A DNA stretch of 64,000 nt from positions 12,729,501-12,793,500 of the forward strand of contig JAEOAD010000024.1 in the NCBI GenBank assembly GCA_036365145.1, written 5' to 3'. How positions within the stretch are numbered: position 1 is the first letter of the stretch; every line of letters begins with the position of its first letter. The position numbers and the translations under genes are program-made. A model generated the notes under the pieces. The model saw nothing but the letters and a program-made list of their open reading frames with translations. It did no database searches and was not told the origin of the DNA. This document shows positions 1 through 10,700 of this stretch, in pieces. Origin of the DNA: Orientallactaga sibirica (Eukaryota; Chordata; Mammalia; Rodentia; Dipodidae).

Positions 1-838
1 TCACTGAGTCACTCTGAGCAAGTTTATGAACATTTATTTTCCTTAACACCACCTTTGTTCCTCAGATTATTTAAATATTGCTTAAAGTCATCATTACATG
101 TTCACAAAACAGATAGCTTTGTGTGATAAGATATTCAAAACACTCACTATATATACATGTACAGCATGTATATACAGACATACATATAACTATAACTTTA
201 TATAGTTTCCCTTCTTATGCTATGCATAAATTATTCCTTTAGTCTGTTAAGTAGCTTAAGCAGAATGAAACTAGGATGAAACAAATCAATAGATCTAGGT
301 GAATAAAAACACTCTTAATAGCAAGGACATCAATTGGACATGGGTGAAAAATAATTTTAAATTTTCAAATTCAAGATACAAAATATCTAAACTATGGCTT
401 TCAAACTCAAGAAAAGACTTATACTTGTTATTACCTTTAAGAATAACAATGCATTATAATACAAACTATGTATTTTTGGTGAGAGGGAATTCAATTTTGA
501 TTATATTATTTCTTTAGCCAGTGGCAGGGTTCATAGAACCTGTATAGGTTTCCTCTCATATATTCTCAGGTTTGTGACTACATTTCCATACACTCAAATG
601 TGAGCAAGCTTTTTTAGTTGATATAAGATCAAAAATCAATAGTAAGCCAACAAACTCCCCGTACTCAAGACTAAGTTGAAATAGGATCTTAGAACACCAC
701 ATTTAATTGCAAAGTATTGAGGCCATGTGAAATATAATTAGAGTACCAATGAAATATGTTTGAAGGGATAAACAGTTCCACTGGATTTAACTTATCTTGG
801 CCCTGCAAGTTTAAACTCCAGAGCTCTTGGAAACCTCA

Positions 839-893
839 GGGGGGGGGGGGGGAAGAAAAGGAAAAAAAAAATGGAAGGAAAGGAAAAAGGAAA
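839..893 (+). repeat. G14 run followed by a purine tract
   Basis: Fourteen consecutive G (839-852) are followed by about 40 bases of A/G-only sequence (GAA and GGAA units). The whole tract is homopurine on the plus strand and lies in DACH1 intron 1. Confidence 0.85.
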
Positions 894-1044
894 CTGTAAA
901 AAAACTGGTTAGTAACTTTTCAACTAATCAATCACATGAGGAGGTGTTCAAATCAAAGACAAAAATTCAGAAAACAAAAGATTAAGTTTTACACTGATTA
1001 GAACTTTAGTTATCGTGTCCGTTAAAAGAACTTTCTCAATAAAT

Positions 1045-1100
1045 TGTGTATGTATGTATGTATGTATGTATGTATGTATGTATGTATGTATGTATGTGTG
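1045..1100 (+). repeat. (TATG)12 microsatellite
   Basis: Twelve perfect TATG units (1049-1096) are followed by TGTG and then GCACGCGCGCC, an alternating purine-pyrimidine extension. The tract is intronic in DACH1. Confidence 0.95.
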
Positions 1101-1434
1101 CACGCGCGCCAAAATGGCCACGCATAACCAGGACAAGGTGTACCACAGAGACCGTTCTGGGAGGATTCCGAGAAGAGAGGTTATTTCATCAGTAAAGGAA
1201 AAACTATCATCTCAGTTCATAAGGTAGTCAATTGATTAAGGCTCTTCGCTGAACTGGCTTCCAAAGCTACCTTGCATGGGTCTTAACAACTAAAGAAGGA
1301 TATTCTGCCTATAGATTTTGGTCAAATTGTTTTCTGGACCATCAAAGACTGAGTTCATAAATGACCTTTAGTGTTCTCGATGCCCACCCATCATCCCTAT
1401 TGCCACCTGTCTATACACCCGGGCCTGTGTGGAC

Positions 1435-1435
<1 letters not shown>

Positions 1436-1470
<35 letters not shown>
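1436..1470 (+). repeat. (CA)n microsatellite
   Basis: About 17 perfect CA units in DACH1 intron 1, ending in CGTGCGAGCGAG. Confidence 0.95.
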
Positions 1471-1474
<4 letters not shown>

Positions 1475-2165
1475 AGCGAGCTTTCAAATAGTGGAAGGAA
1501 GGTTTAAAATCCAAACACGCACCCATTCCCCATGGAGAAAGAAAAATCAACATGGAAAAGAATTTCTGATTAGGTCAGGATAGGAAATTTGCGGGGATGG
1601 ATGGAGTGCCAGTTTTTCCATTGTATAACCTTTTGTGGCCCGGGGGAGGACTCCTTCTTCAAGGAAATTTCTAGCGGCTTTTAGGCCCCCATTTCCTACA
1701 ACCTTTACCTCTTGCCTCTTCCAATTACATTCCCTCGCTCAGTATTTAAACTTGTTTTGAGGGTGCCCCATGTTTCTGCTCAGATTCTGCGCCTAGTTCC
1801 CACGTGCCTGCTTGGGGTCTCCAACTTTCCCTACTTGGGTTCTCCCAGAATCGCTGAACTCCCCCCCCCCCCGCCCCATCTCCCCAGCGTCCCTGAATCC
1901 AGCGGTACGAGCTGAACTGTGAAGCTGGTGGGATGCACATTTCTACCCCGAAACTGAGGAGTTGCCCCACTCCCGCCCCCTCTCGGTAGATCCTCCCCCA
2001 CCGAGCGTTCATTAGCATAAGACTGGAAGGGCTGGGGACTGCCGGAGGCCACTTCTGTCCGCGTGGTTTGCGGGGTTGGGAAAGACTGGGCACTGAGTAT
2101 TCAACCCCGAAGAACATCCAGGCCAAAACGTGCACCTGCTCCCTGCATGAACTACTAACCTTAAA

Positions 2166-2213
2166 GGGGAAAAAAAAAAAAAAAAGAAAGAAAGAAAGAA
2201 AAAGAAAAGAAAC
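2166..2213 (+). repeat. A-rich / (GAAA)n low-complexity tract
   Basis: A run of about 16 A is followed by GAAA units, all purine on the plus strand. It sits just outside the CpG island in intron 1. Confidence 0.9.
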
Positions 2214-2407
2214 ACAAAAGAACAGAAGGAAACGGGGGAGGAGGAGAATCTTCCTTTGAAAAAAGTGAGCTAGCTGTGTTCTTCCCTCCCCACAGCTCCC
2301 TTTCTGCGTCCCAAAGGCTGGAGCACCAGGTCACTTTCTGTCACAGAGGAAAACGTGCTGTTGAGCTCGCATTTGCCCCGGGGCAAACATACCCCTTTAT
2401 TTCCTTT

Positions 2408-2460
2408 GCACACGCACACACTCACACGCGGACACACGCACACATGCACGTACACACAGA
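2408..2460 (+). repeat. Imperfect (CA)n with CG interruptions
   Basis: CACA units are interrupted by CGC, CTC and CGG, giving alternating purine-pyrimidine DNA at the intronic edge of the CpG island. Confidence 0.8.
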
Positions 2461-3160
2461 ACCCTCCCCTCCAGTTTTCCCACAAGGGAGAGTTTGGGGC
2501 TGAACTCCCAGCATGTCCCCCTAAGATAGCCCCAGGGTTCTTGACCTCGGGTACCGGTACCCACCTAACTTCACCATGTGCCCCTCGGATGCCAGCCCAC
2601 TTCCCCAGACGCTTCCTAGAGATCCCCACTCCCCGAGCGCGCCTCCGGGTTCCCCAACCCTACAGGGCAGGGTCACGAACTCCAGCCTCTCCAGGGAGGT
2701 GCCAAGCGGCCTCCAGTGGAACCTAGGGTCGTGGGGAGGGTCCACTTGGGCAGTAGAGCCTACGGGGGCGGGGGGCAGTCGCCAGGTGGGGATCCTCAGC
2801 AAGGAGCAGTCCTCCTCCTCCTCCCCGCTCCCTCCAGCCCCAGCTTAGGGGCTTCCCAAGTGCCACCGCAGCGCTGCCCGGACGCCCGGGACCAGCAAGG
2901 GGGGGTCTGGCTGGAAGAGCCAGCCGGGCCGGGGGCCGGGTGAGGGTGCGCACTTGTCCGCAGGGATCCGCGCAGCCCGCGAGCCCCGGGGACCGGACGG
3001 AGCGGGCCGCGCACACCAGGGCGCGCGGCTCGCGGGAGCGCGGAGCGGGCGGCGCCGGAAAGAGAGTGAGGGAAGGGCGAGTGGAGAAGGCTGGTGGGAA
3101 GGGACGGAGGCGGCAGGGATCACCCCTGCGGCCCTTTCATTTTATTTTATTTTGTTTTAT

Positions 3161-3166
3161 GTTTAC
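3161..3166 (-). other. DACH1: DACH1 intron 1 splice donor
   Basis: Read on the minus strand, the exon ends AAG and the intron begins GTAAAC. This matches the 5' splice-site consensus and falls where the conserved DACH1 reading (TLYNDCTNA) ends. A stop codon follows at once if the intron is read through. Confidence 0.93.
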
Positions 3167-3534
3167 CTTGCGTTGGTGCAGTCATTGTAGAGGGTCTCGA
3201 AGTCCTTCCTGGAGATGAGTTTGCAGCGGTTCACTCCGGGCTGGATGGCTCCCAGTCCCCTCAGGATGCGAACCTGTTCCACGTTGCACACGACCGGCGT
3301 GATCTCCAACCGCTTCAGCTTGGTGTAGACCGTGTGCAAGCCCCCCACCAAGTGCTTCAGGAACAGGTCGAAAGCCTGGGGCAGGCAGATCAGCTCGCAG
3401 CCCTCCACGGTGAAGGAAGCTACTTTGGCCCCCCTCAGATCCACCATTTTGCACTCATTATTCTGGGGGGTGTTTTCCACTGGGGACGGGGTTGAGTACA
3501 CGGGTTTCCCGGGGAGGGGGCCGCAGCTGCTGCC

Positions 3535-3588
<54 letters not shown>

Positions 3589-4011
3589 GCTACTGCTGCT
3601 GCTGCTGCTACTGCCGCCGGTGCTCGCGGGGATGGGGGTGCTGGAGGCGCCGCCGGCGCTGATGCCACCGCCGCCGCCGCTCCCGGACGCCAGGTTGGGG
3701 TTGCAGTTGCCTCCGCCGCCGCCGCCACCGCCGCCGCCGCCGCCTCCGTTGCCGCCGCCGCTGCCGCCGGGAGAGGTGACCGTGGCCGCCGCCGTGGCCG
3801 CCGAAGCCAGGGGCTCCGTCCGGAACAGAGAAGAAGGTCCCGAGGACGCCACCGCCGCCGCCGTGGCCGGGGGTCCGATGGACGACGGAGCTGGAGACGA
3901 GGTGGCCGAGGACGTGGAGGTGGTTGTACCGGAGGAGGAAGCAGACGTGGAGATCGGGGGTTGAGGGGGGACCAGCTGGGTCGGAGGGATCAAAGCCGCA
4001 GGCACTGCCAT
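3167..4011 (-). CDS. DACH1: DACH1 coding exon 1 (N-terminal part of dachshund homologue 1)
   Basis: This is the first coding exon of DACH1, a nuclear transcriptional co-regulator of the PAX-SIX-EYA-DACH network (family knowledge). The ATG at 4011-4009 has a good Kozak context (A at -3, G at +4) and opens the diagnostic N-terminus MAVPAALIPPTQLVPPQP. The exon encodes 281 full codons plus two bases (phase 2). In order it has a Ser/Thr/Ala-rich region, 13 Gly at residues 89-101, 26 uninterrupted Ser at 134-159, the linker GPLPGKPVYSTPSPVENTPQ, and from about residue 188 (KMVDLRGAKVASF) the start of the DACHbox-N/Ski-Sno DNA-binding domain, through RKDFETLYNDCTNA. It ends GCAAG|GTAAAC, a strong donor; the frame stops at TAA (3165-3163) straight after, as expected for an intron. 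The rest of the gene lies beyond base 1. Poly-Ser uses AGC with four AGT. Identity is near certain; only the transcript start is open. Confidence 0.97.
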
Positions 4012-4070
4012 GGTCACATAGAAGGGGAAACAGAAGGAGGAGAAGAGAAGGGGGGGTGGAAAAAGTTGCC

Positions 4071-4107
4071 ACACACACACGCGCACACACACACGCGCGC
4101 ACACACA

Positions 4108-4142
<35 letters not shown>
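4071..4142 (-). repeat. DACH1: Alternating (TG)n/(CG) tract in DACH1 5' UTR
   Basis: On the plus strand this is CA repeats broken by CGCG steps, about 70 bases of almost unbroken alternating purine-pyrimidine, ending about 60 bases upstream of the ATG. Such sequence readily forms Z-DNA and is length-unstable (general knowledge). On the coding strand it reads as a Val-Cys repeat in the frame that leads into DACH1. Confidence 0.9.
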
Positions 4143-4144
<2 letters not shown>

Positions 4145-4452
4145 GGAATGGATGGGGAACGGGGAGCCAGGGAGGGAGAAAAGGAGCGAGGTTGGAGGGG
4201 GGGGGGGTCACAGAACTCTTCTCGGAGAGGACCGTGAGGAGAGAGGGAGAGAAGATGGTGAGGTGGGATGGAGCGAGCGCAGGAGGGGCGAGCGAGCGCG
4301 AGAGGCGCTCCGGAGAGAAACGCACAAAAGTGTCCCGCAAGTCGGAATGTGAGTCCTCTCCCTGGGCCCCGATCGTGGGCTGCTGGGGAGGGGGGGTGAC
4401 GGGGGCGGGGAGGGTCGCCTTGGGCCGTGTGGGTCCCGCTCTGGCACAAAGT

Positions 4453-4515
4453 TTAAGGATGGAGGTGAAAGGAAGAGGAGGATGGAGAGACTTGGGTTCT
4501 CCCCGGCAAGTACAT
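4453..4515 (-). other. Candidate upstream ORF, 20 codons
   Basis: On the minus strand an ATG at 4515-4513 opens MYLPGRTQVSPSSSSFHLHP and stops at TAA (4455-4453), about 440 bases before the DACH1 start. It is a regulatory uORF only if transcription begins further upstream, which the sequence does not show. The Kozak context is weak (TCA before ATG, T after). No domain is recognisable. Confidence 0.3.
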
Positions 4516-4516
4516 T

Positions 4517-4524
4517 GATCAAAG
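4517..4524 (-). promoter_or_regulatory. TCF/LEF-type motif CTTTGATC
   Basis: A perfect CTTTGATC on the minus strand about 510 bases upstream of the ATG matches the TCF/LEF consensus. A single 8-mer can occur by chance; its promoter-proximal position is the only support. Confidence 0.3.
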
Positions 4525-4647
4525 ATTGAGAAGGGAATGACAGAGAGAAAATGAGCTGAAAAGTGCAGGCTGCCGGCTGGGCGAGTTGTTGTTGTCACAC
4601 GGTGCAGAGGGGAGGAGCTCCGGAAACTTGAAATACCCTTTGAAGCC

Positions 4648-4649
<2 letters not shown>

Positions 4650-4685
<36 letters not shown>
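4650..4685 (+). repeat. A36 homopolymer at the promoter edge
   Basis: Thirty-six consecutive A on the plus strand mark the upstream edge of the CpG island. No SINE or LINE body adjoins it on either side, so it is not an obvious retroposon tail. Confidence 0.9.
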
Positions 4686-4686
<1 letters not shown>

Positions 4687-4700
4687 CCTCACTCACTAGT

Positions 4701-7700
4701 ATTAACCCAAATTATCCAACCAGGAACTCGGAACAGAGTCTCCAAGAGCGCGAGACAGAGGGAGAGGAGCGAGCGTGCAAGGGACGCAGCAGGGGAGGGT
4801 GGGGGAGGGAGGGAGAGGGAGGGGATATGAAGAAAAGCCAGGACACAGAAGTGGCAATCGGGAGAGGAGATGGTCACTCGCTTCTCTTCCACTACTACCA
4901 TTAGCCTGCTTGTCTAATATTCCATGTCTTTCTCGAAGACTCGCAATTCCACACCCCCCCACCTCCCCCCCAAAAGCTTCCAATCCTTCGCCTGCTGGTT
5001 GAAAGAGCAGCGACAGCGCTCCGAGAGAGTTCTCCTTCAAGGATTTGGGATGCATCTTCGCGCGCTCCTGCAAAGAGATACAAATGAAAACACTCCCATT
5101 TCATGATTGTTGAGGAATTGTTTTGAGGAAAATTCACATGTAAGCAAGATGTAATATCTTTATGCATCTGTTGTTCTTCTTTCTTTCTAAGTTAAAATAT
5201 TTATTTATATAGAAAGAGTGAAAATTTCAGGACAGTTTTCAAGTTATGGGAACAAAGTGAATCCCGTGTCGCTTAAGAATAATGGAATGCTTCTGCATGG
5301 ATTCTTTATTTCCCAGCTGAGTGGGGACATGAATGCTTGCTATAAGATGAATGATGTGCAATAACTTCACTTCCACCCCCTCCAAAAAAAAGTCAGAAAC
5401 GCCTATTATACCTGAAAAATTTCAAAGAAATAAGGCGTCCTTGAAGATTAGCAAGTGGAATACAAAAACACTCTGATGTTTCTTACCCAAAACTCTAATT
5501 AATTCACCTGTCTTGCTCAGTAATCAACTATCTCATATCCTTTAGAACCCAAGGTTGGTTGCTAGTATGTTATTTAAGTAACACGATAATTATATTTCTT
5601 TTCATATTTGGAAAGAAATTACAACTGTTTGGGGGACGATTTTTTTTTTTTTTTACAGTGAGAATATGTTTTGTAAATGATGAGCAGAACAGAAACCAAA
5701 CTCCTCCACTTGACTTGTAAAGGCAGAAAGGTTGCCAATGCTTGTAAACAACAGCAGCAGAGTTTAGGCTGACTCTTCTGTCTTTTCTCTGTTTTTCTCT
5801 TTTCTAACTTGTTGCATGGAGGTATCTATATATTCAAGGATTTTTCACCAACAAATGATTAGAGCATAGGTTATGTCTGTTGCTTCTATCTCTAGGAATC
5901 TGAAGTTGCTAGGCTTTTGAACCTGTCTACACATGTTCAGTGACTTAACAAGATGCGAAACAATGTGCAAGCATTTGACAGATTTTTAAAAAATAAACTA
6001 TTAGCAGGAGGCTCACAGTTTTCAGAAAGTTCATAATGAAACTTTTGCCATTTTGGTGCTGAAATTATTAGTACTTTTCTCTTTATCACTTTAATCCTTT
6101 GAACTCTTTGAAGCTTAGTGTCAAAAGGTATAAGAACCATCTACAGAGAAATATGACACCACTGACTAATTAGTGTAAGTTGATGCTAAACTTTTTGGAG
6201 CACAATAGTAATATCAGAAGGCTTTCTTACGTTATGAGCATTCAGAAAATTGTTACAGAAAAGTCCATCAACTTCTAAAGGGATAGCTGAAGTTTTTCAC
6301 AGCTGTTGGCCTAGTTAACCAATATATTTTTTAAACACCATGATAATGCTTATTTATTAGTTTTTCCAGTCCTCAACTCTATCGTCAACTAAAAGTAGGG
6401 ATTCTGTATATATCACAAACATCAAAAACAGTGTTGGTGCATGTTTTAGAAAATATCATGATTTGTTTGCAATGTCAAATTATCATGTTCATGAAGGGAA
6501 GGGAACATGAAAGTATGAAACTTTGAAAAGGTAATTTTATTTTGGAATGGAATTCCTGACTTTGATAAACACTGATATGGTATTGAATGCTAAACATGAT
6601 TTTAAATCTCTATTCTACAAATGAAAAAAAAAAAAAAAAGGGGGGGGAGTAAAAAGCCCAAAGTCTGCCCTTCCCATTCTCATTTCTTATGTTTCCTAAA
6701 CTATCACTCATCCAATCCCACCCACCTCCTACATTCTGAAGCCCTGACAGGAAGCTGAGCAGTGATAGTGATAGTGATAGCAGACCACACCATGCTTCCG
6801 CTCCTACCTCCAGGTAACTCCATTTTCTTCTTCAGGGACACCTGCACATCCAGGATTGTGCTCCACTCAGAAGCAGAACATAAGGGCATATGTCCCCCAC
6901 CAATAAAGGTTCCCACACCTCAGGTCTCTGAACCAGTTCAAGGAAAGCACCACTTACCCCTTTGATCAAACAATAGGATTAAAAAAGGGAGATAGTGCCA
7001 TTGGAAGGTGTAGAAAAAAAGAGGGGGGATTGACGTTCTGTACATTGTTCTCTTTCCTTCCTTTTTTTTTTTTTTTCTTTCTTTCTGGAAAATGTTACCA
7101 GCAATGAAGACAAACAGTATTTAGAACTAGCACATAGATCAACTTAAGAAAGATTTAAAATTCTCATTCCATTGCATCTTTAGCTTAGCAGAGCTCTTGT
7201 CTTGTTTGTTTTACATCTCTGATTGTTTCTGGGGCTCTTCCTCCATCTCATCTTCCCCAACCTTCACTCAATTTACATGAGCAAAACTCAAAGTACTGTA
7301 ACTGATATTAGAAAAATCTTGTGTTTTGTGAAGATGTATTGTGCTGAAATCAATAAGACTGTTTAAAATTCAAAGACCTGCAAATCGTTCTGTTTGTCCT
7401 TTGATAGGGCCTGTGCTGATTAAAATGCTACCAAGAAAGCTTAATTGCTGCACTAATTAAGAAGTCTTTAATTTCTTTCCTAGGATATCGTTTGAAGCTT
7501 AGCTTGTACCAGTTCAGGGAAGGTATTTTCTTCCCTTCTTCTGCCCCCTTCTGGTCCCTCCCCTCCCTTCCCCTTTGTCCCTTCCCCCTCTTGAGGAGAT
7601 GCTTGCGAAAGAGAACTAATAGAGTGGTCTCAGGTCTCATCATCTATTACTTAACAAAAATCCGCATGGGCTACAGAGTTCAATGCAGTAAGATGCAGTT

Positions 7701-10700
7701 TTGAGAAGAGCTATAAGGTTGCAGGTGACTGAAAACGCAAAGTGGCTTTGCAGCTTAAGTCCCTCTGAATACCTGGATGACCACAGGCATTTTAGGAGAT
7801 AAAGAGGGTATCCTATTTGGCTAAAAATGAAAGTGACAAGGAAAGAAACAGGAACACATAAAAGATATACTTTCATATCCTGTGTTTTTTTTTCCTTTAA
7901 ATAAGAATAAATATATAGGAAGATGGGCTAAGATTTAGTATCATTTTATTTTATGAGTCCAAAAACATGAATGCTATGGAGATTTATTTTTTGACCCTTT
8001 TTATAACCCCAGGAGGAAGAGCTCTCCACTACATCTATTCCATTCTTATCTATTGACCTATTTTATTCACTGATTTCTCAAGTGGGGAAACTGACTAAAT
8101 GATTTCACAAAGCTTTCTCTGTAATCAATAGTCATTTTTTAAGGTTTATTCATGCTCTATTATAATTCTGGTAAATGACTACCAAGTAGAAGACTGTAAA
8201 AAAGATACAAATATTGACAAATGTGGCAGGAATCATGTCTTTAAGTCTTCAGTGTCAACAGAGCCACTGGTATACTTGCTTTTAAAAAGAAAAATTCATA
8301 TTTCATATGATATAAAGGCCCAAAATGACTGAGTAACTTAAAGGTAATGTGTACATAAATACATTCCTTTAATATCTAAAAATTTCCTCAAAGCTGTTGT
8401 ACTGTTTTCCTAATGACATTTCTAAATTTCTAAATGAAACAGAAACAATTGGGGCTTATGCAGAAAGCGCAGCATGAAAATATTCATTACATTTTATGTT
8501 TTTTTATGTTTCCCAAGATCAATTAGAAAAGTGTACAAAAAATACAGAACTATACTGTAGATATATACTGAATTCCTTTCAGTGGCAGGACAAGGAGATA
8601 ACATGCTTAATAGATTCAAAGGAAGATTTGCCATTCCAAGCACGACGTCACTCTAATTATGTTTACTCTAATTGAAAGCAAGGGTTTTTTGGAATCTGAA
8701 ATTACTTTCAGAATTTTTTTTAAATAATACAAGTGGATCAAATGTTGATCACAAGCATTTCAATCTTTCAAACTGTATTGGAAAATTAAATGAAAAGTAG
8801 AGTTTGGTACAAACAATGCCCCAGGGCAAAAAACAACTAACACTAGATTTTCCAGTCCAGCCATAACACAAATCAATTTGAGCACACTTCTATGGCCAGA
8901 CTGCCAGATTGTTATGACTGCTAATTCACTCAATCAGAGTGCATTAGCACACCCGGCACAAATAACCTTAACAATAGAGTGCCTTTCTCAACAATTCTAA
9001 GATATAGCACAATGAAGAAGTAAAGAAGACTGTTTTTACATTTGCATATTTACTAATGGGCTAATTTCTTTCAAAAATGTTATTAAAAAAAACTGAAATA
9101 AACTTCAAACCACATTTATTAGAGAGCTATCACAGTTTGGCAAATCTAAAATGATATCAAGTTACCAGTGGTTTACTGACTTTGTTAAATGTTTCTCAAG
9201 AGAGTCCAAAATTGATGTTTGCACTTCAATAGTAAATTATTGAAATGTAGAAATTGTGCCAGTTAACGCTCTCAAACCTTTTTAAATCAGACACTGGGCC
9301 TTACCATCCAACCCGGCAGCTAAACCTCAACTACCTTATTAGACTTCCAAACTTTTATATTTACAGCCTCTGTCCCCCTCATTTTCCTGCCAGATTCTAA
9401 CTTTTGGTGGCTTTCACTTACATAGTTTCTCTTACTTTGTCAATTCCCTGCTTCTTAAGACCAAGGAATGAGGCCCTTATCTCATGGATGGCATGCATTC
9501 TCTAATCAAAAGCAGATACCTTAGTGATAAATTACCCCAAAGGACAGGAGGTGGGGAGCTGCAGGAGCACTCCTTCTTACTTCAAGCACTCTAACTTTAT
9601 GTAGCCAATTTTGATTCTTGATAATGAAGTGTTTAAAATGGTTATAAATAACTCTCACTTATTTTACAGCATGGAAACACAGTGACTATATATTATACTT
9701 CCTGAATGTGTGTTGTAATTATCTGTATACATTTACCTACATCCATCCACCTCCACTTTGAGACCACTCTTTCTCCCTCCCTACCCTTTCCCTCTTTCTT
9801 CTGGTTCAGAGTGAAAGCCACATGTGTCAGACAATCCTAGTTACAGCACATATGATTTAAAAAAACATCTTAACTTCAGTAGGAAGAGATGTCATTGGCC
9901 AGAAGAATAGTTACAAAGGGGGAAAAAATAATCATGGGATTGTTTTATCAGTTTCAAACCATATCATTCCTATGGCAAGTAATCAAGTCCCCATGATAAT
10001 GAATTATTTTCACTATCATGACTCCCTTCCAGGTAAGTGTCCTTTATTCCATCTAGGGGGTGCTGTTAGAGGTTGTCCAGCCAAATATTCCTTCAAAAAG
10101 AAAGGAGAACACTGTACAAATGAATTGGAAGAGGAAGCAGCAATAACAATAATAAAAATTGAGATTAATTTCTTTCACCTGTTAAGTCAAGCCATTATGA
10201 CAGGAATGGCCAGATGGACAAAAATAGGGTCAAATATTTAAATCCTCTTTCCACTAAATGTTCTCTAACTAAATGTTTTCTTGTGAGGTGTTTTATTACC
10301 TCACACTCTTTTCTCTTTAAATAACCAGTATTAGTATTTAATCATATGAGCTACTTAACAGAGTGGTATGGAAAGAGAACATGTAATCTCTTATAGTGCA
10401 AAGATATGTTTAATATTTAGTCATAAATAATTGTATAATGTTTTCATGATAGGAGAAATGTACTTAACTTGATTATAAAAGTTTGTCTTGATTCACTGAC
10501 CGTTTTGTTATTTTAACTTATTATCTCAGTCATTTTTCTTTCTCTTGCTTTATGAAATAAAAGAAGAGGTCATCGTCTAACAAATAGCCTATAAAACAGT
10601 TTTATTTGAAGTCAGAAATTTCAAGGATTGTTAGAAAAGAAAAAACTGTTTATTTATTTATTGCCCTTCAGAACAAAGAGATTTTTTTAAAAGAAGTTGA

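Larger units (their letters stand above)
1..3166 (-). other. DACH1: 5' part of DACH1 intron 1
   Basis: This stretch lies downstream of the exon 1 donor on the minus strand, so it is intronic. The part nearest the exon (about 2500-3160) is GC-rich CpG island; beyond that the DNA becomes AT-rich. I see simple repeats (separate entries) but no recognisable SINE, LINE, LTR or second exon. The intron runs off the window, so no acceptor is visible. Confidence 0.9.
2500..4640. promoter_or_regulatory. DACH1: CpG island spanning the DACH1 promoter, exon 1 and start of intron 1
   Basis: CpG dinucleotides are dense across this interval (most clearly 2840-3070 and 3490-4450) and nearly absent in the surrounding tens of kilobases. 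It covers the translation start and the splice donor, as is typical for developmental transcription-factor genes that are Polycomb targets (family knowledge). The edges were judged by eye, not computed. Confidence 0.85.
4012..4650 (-). promoter_or_regulatory. DACH1: DACH1 5' UTR and proximal promoter
   Basis: This is the region directly upstream of the DACH1 ATG. Seen here are a CA/CG alternating tract (4071-4142), a short upstream ORF (4453-4515), a perfect TCF/LEF-type CTTTGATC on the minus strand (4524-4517), and a 36-base poly(dA:dT) tract just outside (4650-4685). No convincing TATA box lies at a clear start site, so dispersed CpG-island initiation is likely. The transcription start cannot be placed from sequence alone, so which parts are transcribed is inference. 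Confidence 0.7.

Noticed and set aside
3332..3964. Long plus-strand open frame (210 codons) with poly-Leu and poly-Pro
   Set aside because: It is the antisense reading of DACH1 exon 1; the poly-Leu and poly-Pro come from the complement of the Ser and Gly codon repeats.
3608..4138. Minus-strand frame with Val-Cys and Arg-rich text overlapping DACH1
   Set aside because: It is a frame-shifted shadow of the CA/CG tract and the GC-rich exon. The conserved protein is in the other frame.
4071..4142. CA tract as part of the coding sequence
   Set aside because: It lies upstream of the conserved MAVPAALIPP start and no in-frame ATG precedes it; kept only as 5' UTR.
4014..4598. 194-codon minus-strand frame upstream of DACH1
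   Set aside because: It starts at a non-ATG codon and crosses the TG repeat. Composition is low-complexity and no family is recognisable.
9972..10241. 89-codon plus-strand frame with an internal CAGGTAAGT-like donor
   Set aside because: There is no acceptor, no recognisable protein and no matching exon. A single donor-like 9-mer is common by chance.
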